DNA of 59,949 nucleotides from Algoriphagus sp. (GTDB taxonomy: Bacteria; Bacteroidota; Bacteroidia; Cytophagales; Cyclobacteriaceae): positions 1-59,949 of the forward strand of contig NZ_JAQWXX010000109.1 in assembly GCF_029254265.1 (NCBI RefSeq), given 5' to 3'. The notes under the pieces were generated by a model. It was not told the DNA's origin. It did not search any database and saw only the letters and a program-made list of their open reading frames with translations. Shown one piece after another: positions 1 to 10,570 of this stretch. The first letter of the stretch is position 1. Each line of letters starts with the position of its first letter. The translations under genes and the position numbers were made by a program.

Positions 1-196
1 CCGAATTAATCGCTCCCAGAACAAAGACACCATCTTCAATAATCTAATCATCAGAATGGTAAAAGCAGATAAAATGTATATCTCAAATATGATATGATGT
101 TAAGCGGACACCTCTATCTTCTTTTTAATAAAGCGAATAAATAGTTTAACTTAACTTTAAACAAACTATTGCCAGCAAAAAAGTATCTTACAAAGC

Positions 197-1567
197 ATGA
201 GCGAGATAAATTTCATCACCATCATTATTGCTTTTTATTTAAGAAAGCCGCTTGGGTTAGAAAAAAGTCCTAACAGGTGGAGGTCTCTATTTACTTCTAT
301 AATGTTCGCCGCAGGTACACTCATAGTCATGAAAGCGGTAAGTGATGGTTTTACTTTAATCCTGATGGCAGGTACTTTTTCCTTAATTAGTACTTTGATT
401 TTTATGGTATTCAAGTACCCGGAGTTTCATTTTCGGAAAAATTTAGTTTTTGCTTTGTTACCGCTAATAATTACGAATGCCCTTTCCCAAATAGCAGAAC
501 TAATCAATGAAAGCTGGTATGCGAAATGGTCCGCATATTTCGAAACGGCGGGAATTTTTGCCTTTCTGTGGGCAATTGCCATGTGGATTATCAATAGAAG
601 GCAAGCAAAAGCTCTTGAGAAAGAGCAACAAAAAGCGATAATCCGAGAAAGAGAATATCTGATAGCCGCAAAGGTCAAGGATGAATTGGAAATTCAAGTA
701 GCTGAACGAACCAAAGAAATAACTAAGCAAAAAGAAGAATTGGAAGCGGCTTTGGAAGTATTAAGGTCTACCCAGGATCAGTTAATTCAATCTGAAAAAA
801 TGGCTTCTTTAGGAGAACTTACTGCAGGAATTGCACATGAGATTCAAAACCCACTAAACTTCGTGAATAACTTCTCTGAAGTCAGTAATGAATTAATCCA
901 GGAGATTAAGGAAGAGCTTTCCAAAGCTCCAGCTGAAAGAGACCAGGAATTGATAGAAGAGATCTTTAGTGATGTGGCGGATAATCTTTCTAAAATTACC
1001 TATCATGGAAAACGAGCTGATGCAATTGTGAAAGGAATGCTTCAGCACTCACGTACGAGCAGTGGGGTCAAAGAACTGACAGATATTAATGAATTGGCTG
1101 ATGAATATTTAAGATTGGCTTATCATGGCTTGAGGGCTAAGGATAAAACTTTCAATGCTGATTTTCAAACTGATTTTGATGATTTACTCCCTAAAGTAGA
1201 GGTGATTTCACAAGATTTTGGTCGAGTATTGCTCAATCTTGTTAATAATGCTTTTTATGCCGTCAATGAAAAAAAGCTTAAAATCAAGGCTGATAACCTT
1301 GGAGAAGAATACAAACCTTTTGTTAAAATCACTACCAGAAGAAATCGGAATAAAATCCAAATAAAAGTGGAAGACAATGGGATGGGAATGCCTGATGCAG
1401 TAAAACAAAAAATTTTCCAACCCTTCTTTACCACTAAGCCAACTGGCCAAGGCACGGGTCTTGGAATGTCACTGAGCTATGACATCATCAAAAGTCATGG
1501 AGGTGATATCCAAGTACAGTCGGAAGATGGAAAAGGCACTCAAATCCTAATAGAACTTCCAACTTAA
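197..1567 (+). CDS. Membrane sensor histidine kinase
   Basis: A 456-residue sensor kinase of the inner membrane. About four hydrophobic segments lie near residues 31-48, 52-72, 82-98 and 117-133 and form an uncharacterised membrane sensor. A charged coiled coil follows (about 134-205), then the HisKA helix with phospho-acceptor His214 in [12 protein letters not shown]. The HATPase domain has an N box ([10 protein letters not shown]), a G1 box (VEDNGMGM) and a G2 box ([10 protein letters not shown]). The ATG at 197 gives a full-length protein. A 46-residue run around the His is identical to the next kinase, so both probably feed the same receivers. It is the first of four closely spaced genes, 17 nt before the next. 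The signal it senses cannot be read from the sequence. Confidence 0.93.
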   Translation: MSEINFITIIIAFYLRKPLGLEKSPNRWRSLFTSIMFAAGTLIVMKAVSDGFTLILMAGTFSLISTLIFMVFKYPEFHFRKNLVFALLPLIITNALSQIAELINESWYAKWSAYFETAGIFAFLWAIAMWIINRRQAKALEKEQQKAIIREREYLIAAKVKDELEIQVAERTKEITKQKEELEAALEVLRSTQDQLIQSEKMASLGELTAGIAHEIQNPLNFVNNFSEVSNELIQEIKEELSKAPAERDQELIEEIFSDVADNLSKITYHGKRADAIVKGMLQHSRTSSGVKELTDINELADEYLRLAYHGLRAKDKTFNADFQTDFDDLLPKVEVISQDFGRVLLNLVNNAFYAVNEKKLKIKADNLGEEYKPFVKITTRRNRNKIQIKVEDNGMGMPDAVKQKIFQPFFTTKPTGQGTGLGMSLSYDIIKSHGGDIQVQSEDGKGTQILIELPT

Positions 1568-1584
1568 AATAATTACATTTATAC

Positions 1585-4500
1585 ATGGTGAAAGGCGATC
1601 AATTGTTTAATTCAAAGTTACTTTTTATACTTTTTCTAGTTTTGGCTTTCTCCTGTCAGTCAGATAAGGATATCCCCTATCCGGAAAACCCATCAGGATT
1701 TGAAATTCCAAAGGCTATTCCTTTTAAAATTACAGATGGAAAACCGATCTCTTGGAAAGAAATCCCAAAAGACAGTGTACCCATAGGCAGGGTCATGCGT
1801 TTTGATCTGGATCGTTTACCTTCCAAACCATTCATCCTTGAAGAAGAAACTCCACTCAAAAAGCCGGTTGAAAAAATTACTTTCGATTGGGACGAATTGG
1901 AGGAATTCCCCTTCAATTTAGTAATGGAGAATGATTCTTTGGAAAGTTCAATAACTAGACTTCCTGAACCTATTATTACTCCGGTCATTACCCCGCTGAA
2001 ATTAGAAAATGTCAATGCCGGAATTTTAAGCCTTTCCAACGGACAGGGCTTGCCGGGAAATATCATTTACGCACAGATTATTAGTCCTGATGGAATTCAT
2101 TGGATAGCCACAGAAAAGGGGTTGGTTAAATTTACCGGATCTGAGTTTCACCTCTATCCAATCGTAAAGAGTGACTTTTCCGGAGCTGTGAACACGATAT
2201 CGGATTTGGATTTTGCTCCCGATGGTAAACTGATAGTGTCAAGTTTCCAAAAAGGAATAGTTATAGTTGATTTAGAAAAAGAATTAGTAGAAACTATTGA
2301 GCTGCCTTATGGATTTTCAAGGGGAAATGTAGACCTGAATGGTAATTACTGGGGTGGAAGAGTCTTGGACGAGCACAAGTTTATCGACTTGAAAAATCGT
2401 ACGATATTCAATCTTGATCTTAAAAGCCTGAATTTAGGAATCAATAATTCGCTCGGATCTTTCATTGATTCAAAAAATAATCTTTGGTTAGGCCTTAGTA
2501 TTGGAGTTGGAGTTATTGATGCTGATCGAAAGAAGATTAAGCTTTTAAATCAGGCGGCCGGGTTGGAAACTTTTGCTAACTATGATTTCACAGAAACTTC
2601 CTCTGGAGAAATTCTTATCTCCTCCTTCTCGCCAGGACTTTCTAGTATTTCATTGGAAAATTCCACTATCACTAGATTAGCAGCAGCCCAAGGATTTGAA
2701 GGGGCTCCCATCTCGATCACTTTGGACAAAGAAGAGAATATTTGGATCGGTTCTAATCAGTTTTTTAGTATTTACAACCCAAAAAAGGGGACCATAAAAA
2801 CCATTGATACCAAATCAAATCTCACTGGTCAGGGACCTCCTGCGGTCAATATATTTGATCAGGAGGGGATGTACTGGTCCGGATCATGGCTGCAAGGCCT
2901 TGCACTCTACGATCCTTTTGGAATGGATTCAAGACATTTTACAACGGATGATGGGCTAATCAGCAATGATACTTGGGGCATCTCTGAGGATAGCAAGGGC
3001 CGTGTTTGGTTTGGGACTTATCGCGGATTGATGATTTTTGATCCAAAAGAGCATACACTTAAAGAGTTGGTTGTACCTGAAAATATAGGATCGAATGAAC
3101 ACCGAGGAGTTACAAAAATCGATGATGATTTGTTTTTTGTAGGGTCTTTTGGTGGATTTAGTATTCTGGATTTAAATACAAATACTATTACAGGATATCG
3201 AAGTAATTCCGAAACAGCGATGGCTATTTGGAGGGCCATAAAAAGGAGTGATGGGTCTATTTGGATTGCTACGAATAATGGTTTGATTGTTTTTGACCGT
3301 TCGAAAGGAACTATGAAAAAACTGGATGCATTTTCAGGCTTAGCCAGTAATACCATTTGGGGGCTAAAAGAAGATTCAGCGCAGAAAATATGGCTCGTCA
3401 GTGATTCTGGAATAAATGTTATAGACCCAGAAAAAAACACAATAGGCTATTTTGGCATTCTGGAGGGATTACCAACAAATGATCAATCAGCTCTTCTGCT
3501 AACCGCTGATCAGCGATTAGTGATCGGAGGGGCTAAAGGAATTTCTATTATCAATAAAAACCAGGACTCCATCACCAATATCGGTAAAGAACATGGTTTG
3601 ATTCCGGAGGGATTATATGACATGGTGGAGTCAAAAGGCAGGCTCCATCTTGGGACAGAAAATGGAATCGTAGTGATTGATGAGCCTCAAAAAGGTGATT
3701 CAAATCAAGCCTGGAGGTTTTCAAATTTTGGAAGAGCGGAGGGTTTTCCGTTTACTGATTACAATCAATCTACAGCCTTTGTCACCTCAGAAGGAAAGGT
3801 TTGGTGGGGAGCATCGCCTATTTTGACGGTAAACCTTCAGGATCCAATTACAAATTCCAGCACTGATGCGAAAGTGGAAATGACAGGAATCAAGGTAATG
3901 GATGAATCTCCCTCATTTTTCAATAGGTATCAGAGAGTTGGAGACTTAGCAATTCCGGATAGTCTTGACTTGGATGAAAGTGAATTATCAGATTATCTCA
4001 ATGAAAATAATATTCGCTGGGATAGCTTAGATAATAAAACTAAAATGCCGATTGGTCTGGTTTTGCCACATCATCAAAATTCCCTCACTTTTCTTTATTC
4101 CAATCCTACTATCAAAAGTAGAGATGAGATAGAATTCCGATATGTGCTTGAAGGATCCGATGAGGATTGGTCCGAAATCACCAAAAACTCTACATCTAAA
4201 ACTTATTTCAACTTATTGCCGGGAGAATACACTTTTAAAGTAATCACTAAAGGATTTAATGGAGTTTGGAGTCAACCGGCTTCATTCTCATTTACCATCA
4301 AATCTCCTTGGTGGCTTACTTGGTGGGCATTTTTGATCTACGTGTTTTTACTTGGTCTGTTGATCTATACTATTGTTCAGGTCAGGTCTTTTTATCTTAA
4401 AAAAGAAAATCGATTATTGGAAGAACGGGTCCAACACCGTACCGCTCAGTTGAATAAATCTATCGAAGAATTGAAATCCACTCAGGAGCAATTGATCCAG

Positions 4501-5283
4501 TCAGAAAAGATGGCCTCCTTGGGCGAACTTACGGCAGGTATTGCTCATGAAATTCAAAACCCCCTCAATTTTGTGAATAATTTCTCCGAGGTGAGTAATG
4601 AATTGATCCAGGAAATTAAGGAAGAGCGGGTAAAGCCAAAGGAAGATCAGGATCAGGGATTGATTGATGAGATATTAAATGACATAGCCGATAACCTTGA
4701 AAAGATCAATACCCATGGTAAACGTGCAGATTCTATCGTGAAGGGAATGCTGCAGCACAGTAGAAATAATTCTGGACAAAAAGAATTGACTGATATCAAT
4801 GCTTTGGCAGATGAATATTTACGACTAAGCTACCATGGCCTACGTGCAAAGGACAAGTCATTTAATGCTGACTTTAAGTTGGACTTGGATCCGACCCTTC
4901 CAAAAATGGAAGTTGTGCCTCAGGATATTGGTCGTGTAGTGTTAAACTTAATCAACAATGGATTCTATGCAGTAACTGAAAGGCGACAAGAACTGGCTAT
5001 CCAAGGTAATAGTGAGCATGTTTCTTATAAGCCAACAGTTTGGGTAAGTACCAAAAAGCTTGATAAAGGCATAGAGATTCGCATCCGGGATAATGGAAAA
5101 GGAATACCAGAAGAGATTAAGGCAAAGATTTTCCAACCATTCTTTACTACCAAACCGGCAGGAAAAGGGACTGGTCTAGGTCTATCAATGAGCTATGAGA
5201 TTATCACCAAAGGTCACAATGGGCAGCTTTCAGTTCAAAGTGTTCCTGGTGAGTTTACTGAATTTATTATTATTTTAACTTAA
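1585..5283 (+). CDS. Reg_prop/Y_Y_Y two-component sensor histidine kinase
   Basis: A 1232-residue kinase with a large extracytoplasmic sensor. The N-terminus has a signal sequence ending in LAFSC (Cys24), so it may be lipidated. Residues about 130-740 contain repeats of the two-component-regulator-propeller type (for example [14 protein letters not shown] and [14 protein letters not shown]). A Y_Y_Y-like beta domain lies at about 830-905, a transmembrane helix at 908-930, then a coiled coil, HisKA with His988, and HATPase. This is the sensor layout of Bacteroidota hybrid two-component systems, but without the C-terminal receiver and AraC domain. The receivers are encoded separately just downstream. 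The ligand is unknown; in the wider family, sugars or polysaccharide fragments are common. Confidence 0.93.
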   Translation: MVKGDQLFNSKLLFILFLVLAFSCQSDKDIPYPENPSGFEIPKAIPFKITDGKPISWKEIPKDSVPIGRVMRFDLDRLPSKPFILEEETPLKKPVEKITFDWDELEEFPFNLVMENDSLESSITRLPEPIITPVITPLKLENVNAGILSLSNGQGLPGNIIYAQIISPDGIHWIATEKGLVKFTGSEFHLYPIVKSDFSGAVNTISDLDFAPDGKLIVSSFQKGIVIVDLEKELVETIELPYGFSRGNVDLNGNYWGGRVLDEHKFIDLKNRTIFNLDLKSLNLGINNSLGSFIDSKNNLWLGLSIGVGVIDADRKKIKLLNQAAGLETFANYDFTETSSGEILISSFSPGLSSISLENSTITRLAAAQGFEGAPISITLDKEENIWIGSNQFFSIYNPKKGTIKTIDTKSNLTGQGPPAVNIFDQEGMYWSGSWLQGLALYDPFGMDSRHFTTDDGLISNDTWGISEDSKGRVWFGTYRGLMIFDPKEHTLKELVVPENIGSNEHRGVTKIDDDLFFVGSFGGFSILDLNTNTITGYRSNSETAMAIWRAIKRSDGSIWIATNNGLIVFDRSKGTMKKLDAFSGLASNTIWGLKEDSAQKIWLVSDSGINVIDPEKNTIGYFGILEGLPTNDQSALLLTADQRLVIGGAKGISIINKNQDSITNIGKEHGLIPEGLYDMVESKGRLHLGTENGIVVIDEPQKGDSNQAWRFSNFGRAEGFPFTDYNQSTAFVTSEGKVWWGASPILTVNLQDPITNSSTDAKVEMTGIKVMDESPSFFNRYQRVGDLAIPDSLDLDESELSDYLNENNIRWDSLDNKTKMPIGLVLPHHQNSLTFLYSNPTIKSRDEIEFRYVLEGSDEDWSEITKNSTSKTYFNLLPGEYTFKVITKGFNGVWSQPASFSFTIKSPWWLTWWAFLIYVFLLGLLIYTIVQVRSFYLKKENRLLEERVQHRTAQLNKSIEELKSTQEQLIQSEKMASLGELTAGIAHEIQNPLNFVNNFSEVSNELIQEIKEERVKPKEDQDQGLIDEILNDIADNLEKINTHGKRADSIVKGMLQHSRNNSGQKELTDINALADEYLRLSYHGLRAKDKSFNADFKLDLDPTLPKMEVVPQDIGRVVLNLINNGFYAVTERRQELAIQGNSEHVSYKPTVWVSTKKLDKGIEIRIRDNGKGIPEEIKAKIFQPFFTTKPAGKGTGLGLSMSYEIITKGHNGQLSVQSVPGEFTEFIIILT

Positions 5284-5289
5284 GAAAAG

Positions 5290-5673
5290 ATGACAAAGAT
5301 TTTAATAGTTGATGATGAGAGAGATGTTGAAACACTCTTTCGACAAAAGTTTAGAAGAGAAGTTCGATCAGGGGATTTGGAATTGGCTTTTGCTTTTTCA
5401 GGTGATGAGGCATTACGTATCTTAAGTGAGGATGAACCTCCAGAAGTAGTGTATGTATTTTCTGATATAAATATGCCGGGGATGACCGGTTTGGAATTAT
5501 TGAAAAAAGTAAAGGATAAGTTTCCAACAATTAATGTCAGTATGATTTCTGCCTACGGAGATACTGAAAATTATCAAAAGGCCATGAGTTCGGGAGCGAA
5601 AGAATTTTTCACCAAACCAATTGATTTTGATTCGCTTAAGCGGGAAATTGTAGGGCTGATAACAAAGAAATAA
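5290..5673 (+). CDS. Stand-alone CheY-like response regulator
   Basis: A single receiver domain of 127 residues. The acidic pocket is in VDDE (residues 7-10), the phospho-acceptor is Asp59 in FSDINMPG, and the conserved Lys lies in TKPIDFD. There is no output domain, so it probably acts by protein contact or as a phosphate relay or sink. It starts 6 nt after the Reg_prop kinase and 11 nt before the receiver-cyclase gene, so the genes should be co-transcribed. Its receiver closely resembles that of the next gene (shared KFR, SDINMPxM, ISAYGD and TKP(I/V)DF patterns), which suggests tandem duplication. Confidence 0.92.
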   Translation: MTKILIVDDERDVETLFRQKFRREVRSGDLELAFAFSGDEALRILSEDEPPEVVYVFSDINMPGMTGLELLKKVKDKFPTINVSMISAYGDTENYQKAMSSGAKEFFTKPIDFDSLKREIVGLITKK

Positions 5674-5684
5674 AGAGATTAAGG

Positions 5685-6719
5685 ATGATTAAGATATTGG
5701 TAGTCGATGACGAGGCGGATTTGGAGATCCTAATCAAGCAAAAATTCCGAAAACGAATTCGTGAAGGAGAGCTGGAGTTTTTGTTTGCGCTGAATGGCCG
5801 GATAGCACTAGAGGTTCTGGATGCAAATAAGGACGTGGACATGATACTTAGCGATATCAATATGCCCGAGATGGATGGTTTGACATTGCTTTCTAAAGTC
5901 AAGGAAAAGCATTCTCTACTGAAAACTGTAATCATTTCGGCCTATGGTGATATGGAGAATATCCGTACAGCCATGAATCTTGGTGCTTTTGATTTTATCA
6001 CCAAGCCGGTTGATTTTCAGGATTTGGAAATCACTATCGAAAAGACAAGCCAGTACATCCACCAAGTCAAATCGACCCTTAAAGCCCTAAAAGAAAACAA
6101 CATTCTCAAGATGTATGTGGATGAGACAGTTTTGAATTTCATGGGTAACCGTGAGATTGAATCCGGAATCTGGGAAAATGAAACGATGGAAGCAGCAGTT
6201 GCTTTTATTGATGTTTGCGGTTTTACAGCTATTTCTGAAAATGAGGAACCAAACCTCGTGGTAGGTTTGCTCAATGAGTATTTTGACCTGATGGTTCGTG
6301 AAATAATGAATGAGGGAGGAATCATTGATAAGTTTATCGGTGATGCAATCATGGCAGTATTTAAAGGTGAAGACTATCAGGCAAGAGCACTTCGAGCTTG
6401 TATCGCTATCCGGAATAAGATGAAGACGCTCCCTGTCTTTTCTGAAAAATCAGGGTTCAAACCAAATGTCTCCATCGGGTTAAACAGTGGCGAAATGGTC
6501 TCGGGAAACATTGGTTCTATTTCCCTAAAAAAGCTTGATTTTACTGTAATCGGAGATACCGTGAATGTCGCTTCCAGATTACAATCGAAGGCTAATCCTG
6601 GTCAAATCCTGATTTTGGATAAGTATGCAAACGCAGTTCCTGACTTTAAATGCAATAGTATTGGACAGATGGAGCTGAAGAATAAAGCTCTGCCAGTGAA
6701 TGTTTGGGAAGTCGAATAG
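5685..6719 (+). CDS. Response regulator with class III adenylate cyclase output
   Basis: A 344-residue cytoplasmic protein. A receiver occupies residues 1-120 (phospho-acceptor Asp57), a short helical linker follows, and a class III nucleotide cyclase domain spans about 165-344. Both metal-binding aspartates are present (Asp176 in FIDVCGFT, Asp220 in FIGDAIMA). Lys216 and Asp285 match the adenine-selecting Lys/Asp pair, and the transition-state Asn/Arg occur in VNVASRL. It should therefore make cAMP when the receiver is phosphorylated. It is the last gene of the kinase-kinase-receiver-cyclase operon. Substrate choice is inferred from these residues. Confidence 0.92.
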   Translation: MIKILVVDDEADLEILIKQKFRKRIREGELEFLFALNGRIALEVLDANKDVDMILSDINMPEMDGLTLLSKVKEKHSLLKTVIISAYGDMENIRTAMNLGAFDFITKPVDFQDLEITIEKTSQYIHQVKSTLKALKENNILKMYVDETVLNFMGNREIESGIWENETMEAAVAFIDVCGFTAISENEEPNLVVGLLNEYFDLMVREIMNEGGIIDKFIGDAIMAVFKGEDYQARALRACIAIRNKMKTLPVFSEKSGFKPNVSIGLNSGEMVSGNIGSISLKKLDFTVIGDTVNVASRLQSKANPGQILILDKYANAVPDFKCNSIGQMELKNKALPVNVWEVE

Positions 6720-6810
6720 ACTATACAAAAACTCATTTTACACATCTGAAAACCAGGTAATTGGCAATAATCTCTATTTCCCAGAATAAATAAACCACCA
6801 ATCATAATTT

Positions 6811-9800
6811 ATGAAAAAAATCATCCAACCTGCTTTGCTAGTAGCGTTAGGAGTATCTGTGAGCTTTGCGGCTTTAGTGCCAAAAAATGACTCGGTTTTG
6901 GCGCCGATGAGAGAAGGTTTCACTACTCAGCTTGATAGCACAAAAAAGGATTCTCTTGATTTTCCAAAATTTAAAAACCTTCCCCTCAAACCTGAGCGTG
7001 AAGTTAAATTCAACACCAAAGAAGGAACTTGGATTAGTGTAGATGTCAGCCCAGACGGAAACACCCTTGCTTTTGACCTTTTGGGAGATATCTATACTAT
7101 TCCGATTTCTGGGGGAAAAGCCACTCCAATTACCACTGGCATAGCTTACGAAACACACCCTCGATTTTCTCCGGATGGAGAAAAAATACTTTTCACTTCC
7201 GATCGTGCGGGTTCTGACAACCTTTGGTACATCGATATGGTGAAGAAAGATACAGTCCAAATCACCAAGGATAAAAACGGAGACGTGCCGGGAGCGGCAT
7301 GGACACCGGATGGAGAATACATTGTAGTCAGTAAAGGAAGAAGAATAGCTAAACTCTGGATGTACCACAAAGATGGTGGTGGAGGAATTCAGCTTAATGA
7401 AGACCCATCTTCTATGAAGACTATTGACCCAGTGGTAAGTCCTGATGGCAAAAAAGTTTATTTTTCACACCGTACAGGAGCATGGAATTACAACGCGCTT
7501 TTGCCGCAATATCAACTCGGGACTTATGATTTGGAAGAAGGAAAAATAACCAATATTTCTTCCCGCTACGGTTCAGCATTCACTCCTACACTTAGTAAGG
7601 ATGGGAAATGGATGGTTTATGGAACACGCTGGGAGGATAAGACGGGATTAGTTCTTCGTAATCTTGAATCGGGCGACGAGCGCTGGCTAGCCTATCCGGT
7701 GCAGCGGGACGAGCAAGAATCAATCGCTCCTCAGGGGGTATTACCTGCAATGGCTTTCACTCCGGATTCCAAAAATGTTATTGCCTCCTATGGAGGAAAA
7801 ATCTGGAGTATTCCAGTAATGGATGGAGCGCCTATAGAAATTCCTTTCGAAGTGGATGTGAAATTGGCCATGGGTCCAAGACTTTACTTCGATTATGAAA
7901 TCAAGGATACCACTGCCAAACTTGCCACTCAAATTCGTGATGGTGTACCTTCTCCAGATGGCAAAAAGTTGGCTTTTACAGTTCTGAACAGATTGTACGT
8001 AATGGACTATCCAAATGGAGAGCCGAAGCGAATCACGACCAATAACTTTACCGAAGCTATGCCTTCCTGGAGTCCTGATGGAACACAGTTGGTATTTACA
8101 ACTTGGTCAGAAACTGAAGGAGGACATCTCTATAAAGCGGCTTTAGCTGGTAAGGGTAATGTCACAAAGCTTACTAAAGAAGCAGCGCTTTATGTTGGTC
8201 CAGTTTGGTCTCCTGACAATAAAATTGTGGTATTCAAAGGCCCAAGAAGAGAATTGCAAGATTCAGAAGGTCCTGGTTTTTCGGGTTCTGAGGCAGAATT
8301 GGTTTGGATTCCGGCCGCTGGCGGCGAGCTCACCAAAATCATGGATGCCCCAAATTACGGAAATGCTCACTTCACCAAAGATCCAACTCGTATTTTCTTA
8401 AATGGTCCTGGAGGCTCTCTGCTTTCAGTAAATTGGGAAGGAAAAGACGAAAAGGTTTATGCGAAGATTACGGGAATTACCCCTTTTGGATCTGCCGCAG
8501 GAGATCATGACTCTCACGACCATGCCAGTTTGGAGGATATTTCCACCGTCCGATATGTCATGGGGATGCCTCGATCCAATGCAGATGCGGTGAATTATTG
8601 CATGCTGCCGGAAGGTTCGAATGCACAAGAACCAACGATGCGGCCAGCTAGCGCAAGTACGATTTTGATGGCGCCGGAAGGTAATTTGGCTTTGGCACAG
8701 GTAAATAATAACGTTTATGTAGTCACTATTCCGAAGGTAGGAAAAACCCCAACCATCAATGTGGCAGATCCTTCATCCAGCAGTTTTCCTTCGCGTCAAT
8801 TAACTGAAATTGGTGGAGAATGGCCAGCTTGGGAAGCTGATGGAAAAAAGGTGCATTGGTCACTTGGAAATGGGCATTGGGTCTATGATGTAGGGCAAGC
8901 AGAAGTGTTGGAAGATTCCGTTAAGGCAGCAAAGAAAGCAAAACTGATGGCAGAGGCAGATAGCGTTTCTGCCTTGAAAGCCTTGGGTCCGGACGCTGTG
9001 AAAGTGGCTGATTCATTGGCAAAAGCTGAGAAAGATCGAATCAAGGAACTTTTCAAAACCGATAAGGAAAAAGCGAAAGCTGACAGTATCCACAAAGCAA
9101 CGCAGAAAGAGAAAGAAAGCTATAAGCCAGCGGAAACGCAGGTGAAAGTTTACTTTGCAAAAGATACTCCAAAAGGAAGCATCTTACTGAAAAATGCCCG
9201 AATCGTGACAATGAAGGGAAATGAGGTCATCGAAAACGGCGACATTCTTATTGAGAATAACCGTATCAAAGCTGTTGGAAAGACTGGAACCCTGGATGCA
9301 GGCAGCGCCAAAGTGGTGGATGCCACAGGTAAAACGATCACACCGGGATTTATCGATACGCATGCACACATGTGGCCTACTTGGGGATTACATAAGAATT
9401 CGGTTTGGATCTATGCCGCTAATCTAGCCTATGGCGTAACTACCACTCGTGATCCTCAAACTGCAACAACAGACGTCTTGACCTACAGTGATATGGTGGA
9501 GGCGGGAATGGTCCCTGGTCCTCGGGTGTATTCTACCGGTCCAGGCGTTGGCTATTGGATGTATAATCTGAAGTCGCTCGAGCAGACCAAAGATGTCCTC
9601 AAGCAATACAGCAAATATTACAATACCCAGTACATAAAGATGTACTTGGTCGGAAACAGACAGCATCGCCAGTGGGTGATCATGGCTGCCAAAGAGCAGA
9701 AGTTAATGCCGACAACTGAAGGTGGTTTGGACTTTAAATTGAATATGACTCAGCTGTTTGATGGCTATCCAGGACATGAGCATGCGATTCCTATCTATCC

Positions 9801-10440
9801 TTTGTACAAGGATGTGACTAAGACCATTGCAGAAAGTAAAATGGCTGTCACTCCAACTTTGCTGGTAGCTTACGGCGGTCCTTGGGCTGAGAACTATTAT
9901 TACACCACTGAGAGTCCTTTGCACGATCCAAAGCTCAATCGATTTACCCCATATGAGGAGTTGAATTCTAAAGCACGTCGTAGAGTAGGTGGATTGGGTG
10001 GTTGGTTTGCTCCGGAAGATCATGTATTCGAAGATCATGCAGTAGGTATCAAATCCATCGTAGATCAGGGCGGATTAGCTGGCGTGGGTTCTCACGGTCA
10101 ACTGCAGGGTTTAGGTTACCATTGGGAACTTTGGTCTGTAGCAAGTGGAGGAATGTCCGGCATGGATGCTTTGAAGACTGCTACGATCTTGGGTGCGGAA
10201 GCATTAGGATTAGATAAGGAACTCGGAAGTATCGAAGCTGGCAAATTAGCCGACTTGGTCATTATGGAAGCCAATCCATTGGAAAACATTCGCAATACCA
10301 ACACCATCACCCATGTGGTGAAAAATGGTCGCGTGTATGATGGAAACACTTTGGATGAAATCTTACCAACACCAAGAAAACTGGATGTGACTCCTTGGAC
10401 GAAGCCAGTTCCGGCGATGAATACAAGTTTGAAAAAATAA
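6811..10440 (+). CDS. Secreted PD40 propeller-amidohydrolase
   Basis: A 1209-residue exported protein. Residues 1-21 form a signal peptide. A TolB/PD40-like beta-propeller fills about 65-690 with many SPDG(K/T) turns. A charged Ala/Lys/Glu-rich stretch lies at about 695-780, followed by an amidohydrolase domain (about 790-1170). The metal-binding HxH is His851/His853 in DTHAHMWP; another ligand candidate is in PGHEHAIP. Where many relatives have a catalytic Asp, the sequence reads GVGSHGQ. Proteins of this layout are common in Bacteroidota and are annotated as imidazolonepropionase-like hydrolases; the substrate is not known. It stands alone in its transcript, with a terminator behind it. Confidence 0.9.
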   Translation: MKKIIQPALLVALGVSVSFAALVPKNDSVLAPMREGFTTQLDSTKKDSLDFPKFKNLPLKPEREVKFNTKEGTWISVDVSPDGNTLAFDLLGDIYTIPISGGKATPITTGIAYETHPRFSPDGEKILFTSDRAGSDNLWYIDMVKKDTVQITKDKNGDVPGAAWTPDGEYIVVSKGRRIAKLWMYHKDGGGGIQLNEDPSSMKTIDPVVSPDGKKVYFSHRTGAWNYNALLPQYQLGTYDLEEGKITNISSRYGSAFTPTLSKDGKWMVYGTRWEDKTGLVLRNLESGDERWLAYPVQRDEQESIAPQGVLPAMAFTPDSKNVIASYGGKIWSIPVMDGAPIEIPFEVDVKLAMGPRLYFDYEIKDTTAKLATQIRDGVPSPDGKKLAFTVLNRLYVMDYPNGEPKRITTNNFTEAMPSWSPDGTQLVFTTWSETEGGHLYKAALAGKGNVTKLTKEAALYVGPVWSPDNKIVVFKGPRRELQDSEGPGFSGSEAELVWIPAAGGELTKIMDAPNYGNAHFTKDPTRIFLNGPGGSLLSVNWEGKDEKVYAKITGITPFGSAAGDHDSHDHASLEDISTVRYVMGMPRSNADAVNYCMLPEGSNAQEPTMRPASASTILMAPEGNLALAQVNNNVYVVTIPKVGKTPTINVADPSSSSFPSRQLTEIGGEWPAWEADGKKVHWSLGNGHWVYDVGQAEVLEDSVKAAKKAKLMAEADSVSALKALGPDAVKVADSLAKAEKDRIKELFKTDKEKAKADSIHKATQKEKESYKPAETQVKVYFAKDTPKGSILLKNARIVTMKGNEVIENGDILIENNRIKAVGKTGTLDAGSAKVVDATGKTITPGFIDTHAHMWPTWGLHKNSVWIYAANLAYGVTTTRDPQTATTDVLTYSDMVEAGMVPGPRVYSTGPGVGYWMYNLKSLEQTKDVLKQYSKYYNTQYIKMYLVGNRQHRQWVIMAAKEQKLMPTTEGGLDFKLNMTQLFDGYPGHEHAIPIYPLYKDVTKTIAESKMAVTPTLLVAYGGPWAENYYYTTESPLHDPKLNRFTPYEELNSKARRRVGGLGGWFAPEDHVFEDHAVGIKSIVDQGGLAGVGSHGQLQGLGYHWELWSVASGGMSGMDALKTATILGAEALGLDKELGSIEAGKLADLVIMEANPLENIRNTNTITHVVKNGRVYDGNTLDEILPTPRKLDVTPWTKPVPAMNTSLKK

Positions 10441-10464
10441 GATAGTTTAAAAATATACTTATGA

Positions 10465-10500
10465 AACCGGCCACATTGAAGTGGTCGGTTTTTTTCTTTT
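10465..10500 (+). terminator. Rho-independent terminator after the amidohydrolase
   Basis: Stem AACCGGCCAC (10465-10474) pairs with GTGGTCGGTT (10481-10490), with one G-U pair and a 6-nt loop, followed by TTTTTCTTTT. The right arm carries an in-frame GTG that could be mistaken for the start of the radical SAM gene. Confidence 0.88.
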
Positions 10501-10570
10501 AATTGGATTTTCCCTCAAGCTCAAAATCGTAAAGGTTGCATTCTCCCCTTGCTCTTACGTATTTGCACCT

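Noticed and set aside
1..97. A frame open from the left edge (base 2) to a TGA at 95-97, which could be the end of an upstream gene.
   Set aside because: Only 31 residues, low-complexity (rich in Asn, Ile, Met, Lys), with no family motif; chance is as likely in AT-rich sequence.
197..5283. The two similar kinase regions as a recent DNA duplication or mobile repeat.
   Set aside because: The proteins are identical over 46 residues, but the DNA differs at many silent sites, so the duplication is old and no repeat borders are visible.
10481..10570. N-terminal extension of the radical SAM gene from GTG 10481.
   Set aside because: It starts in the right arm of a strong terminator and adds a stretch not expected in the family.
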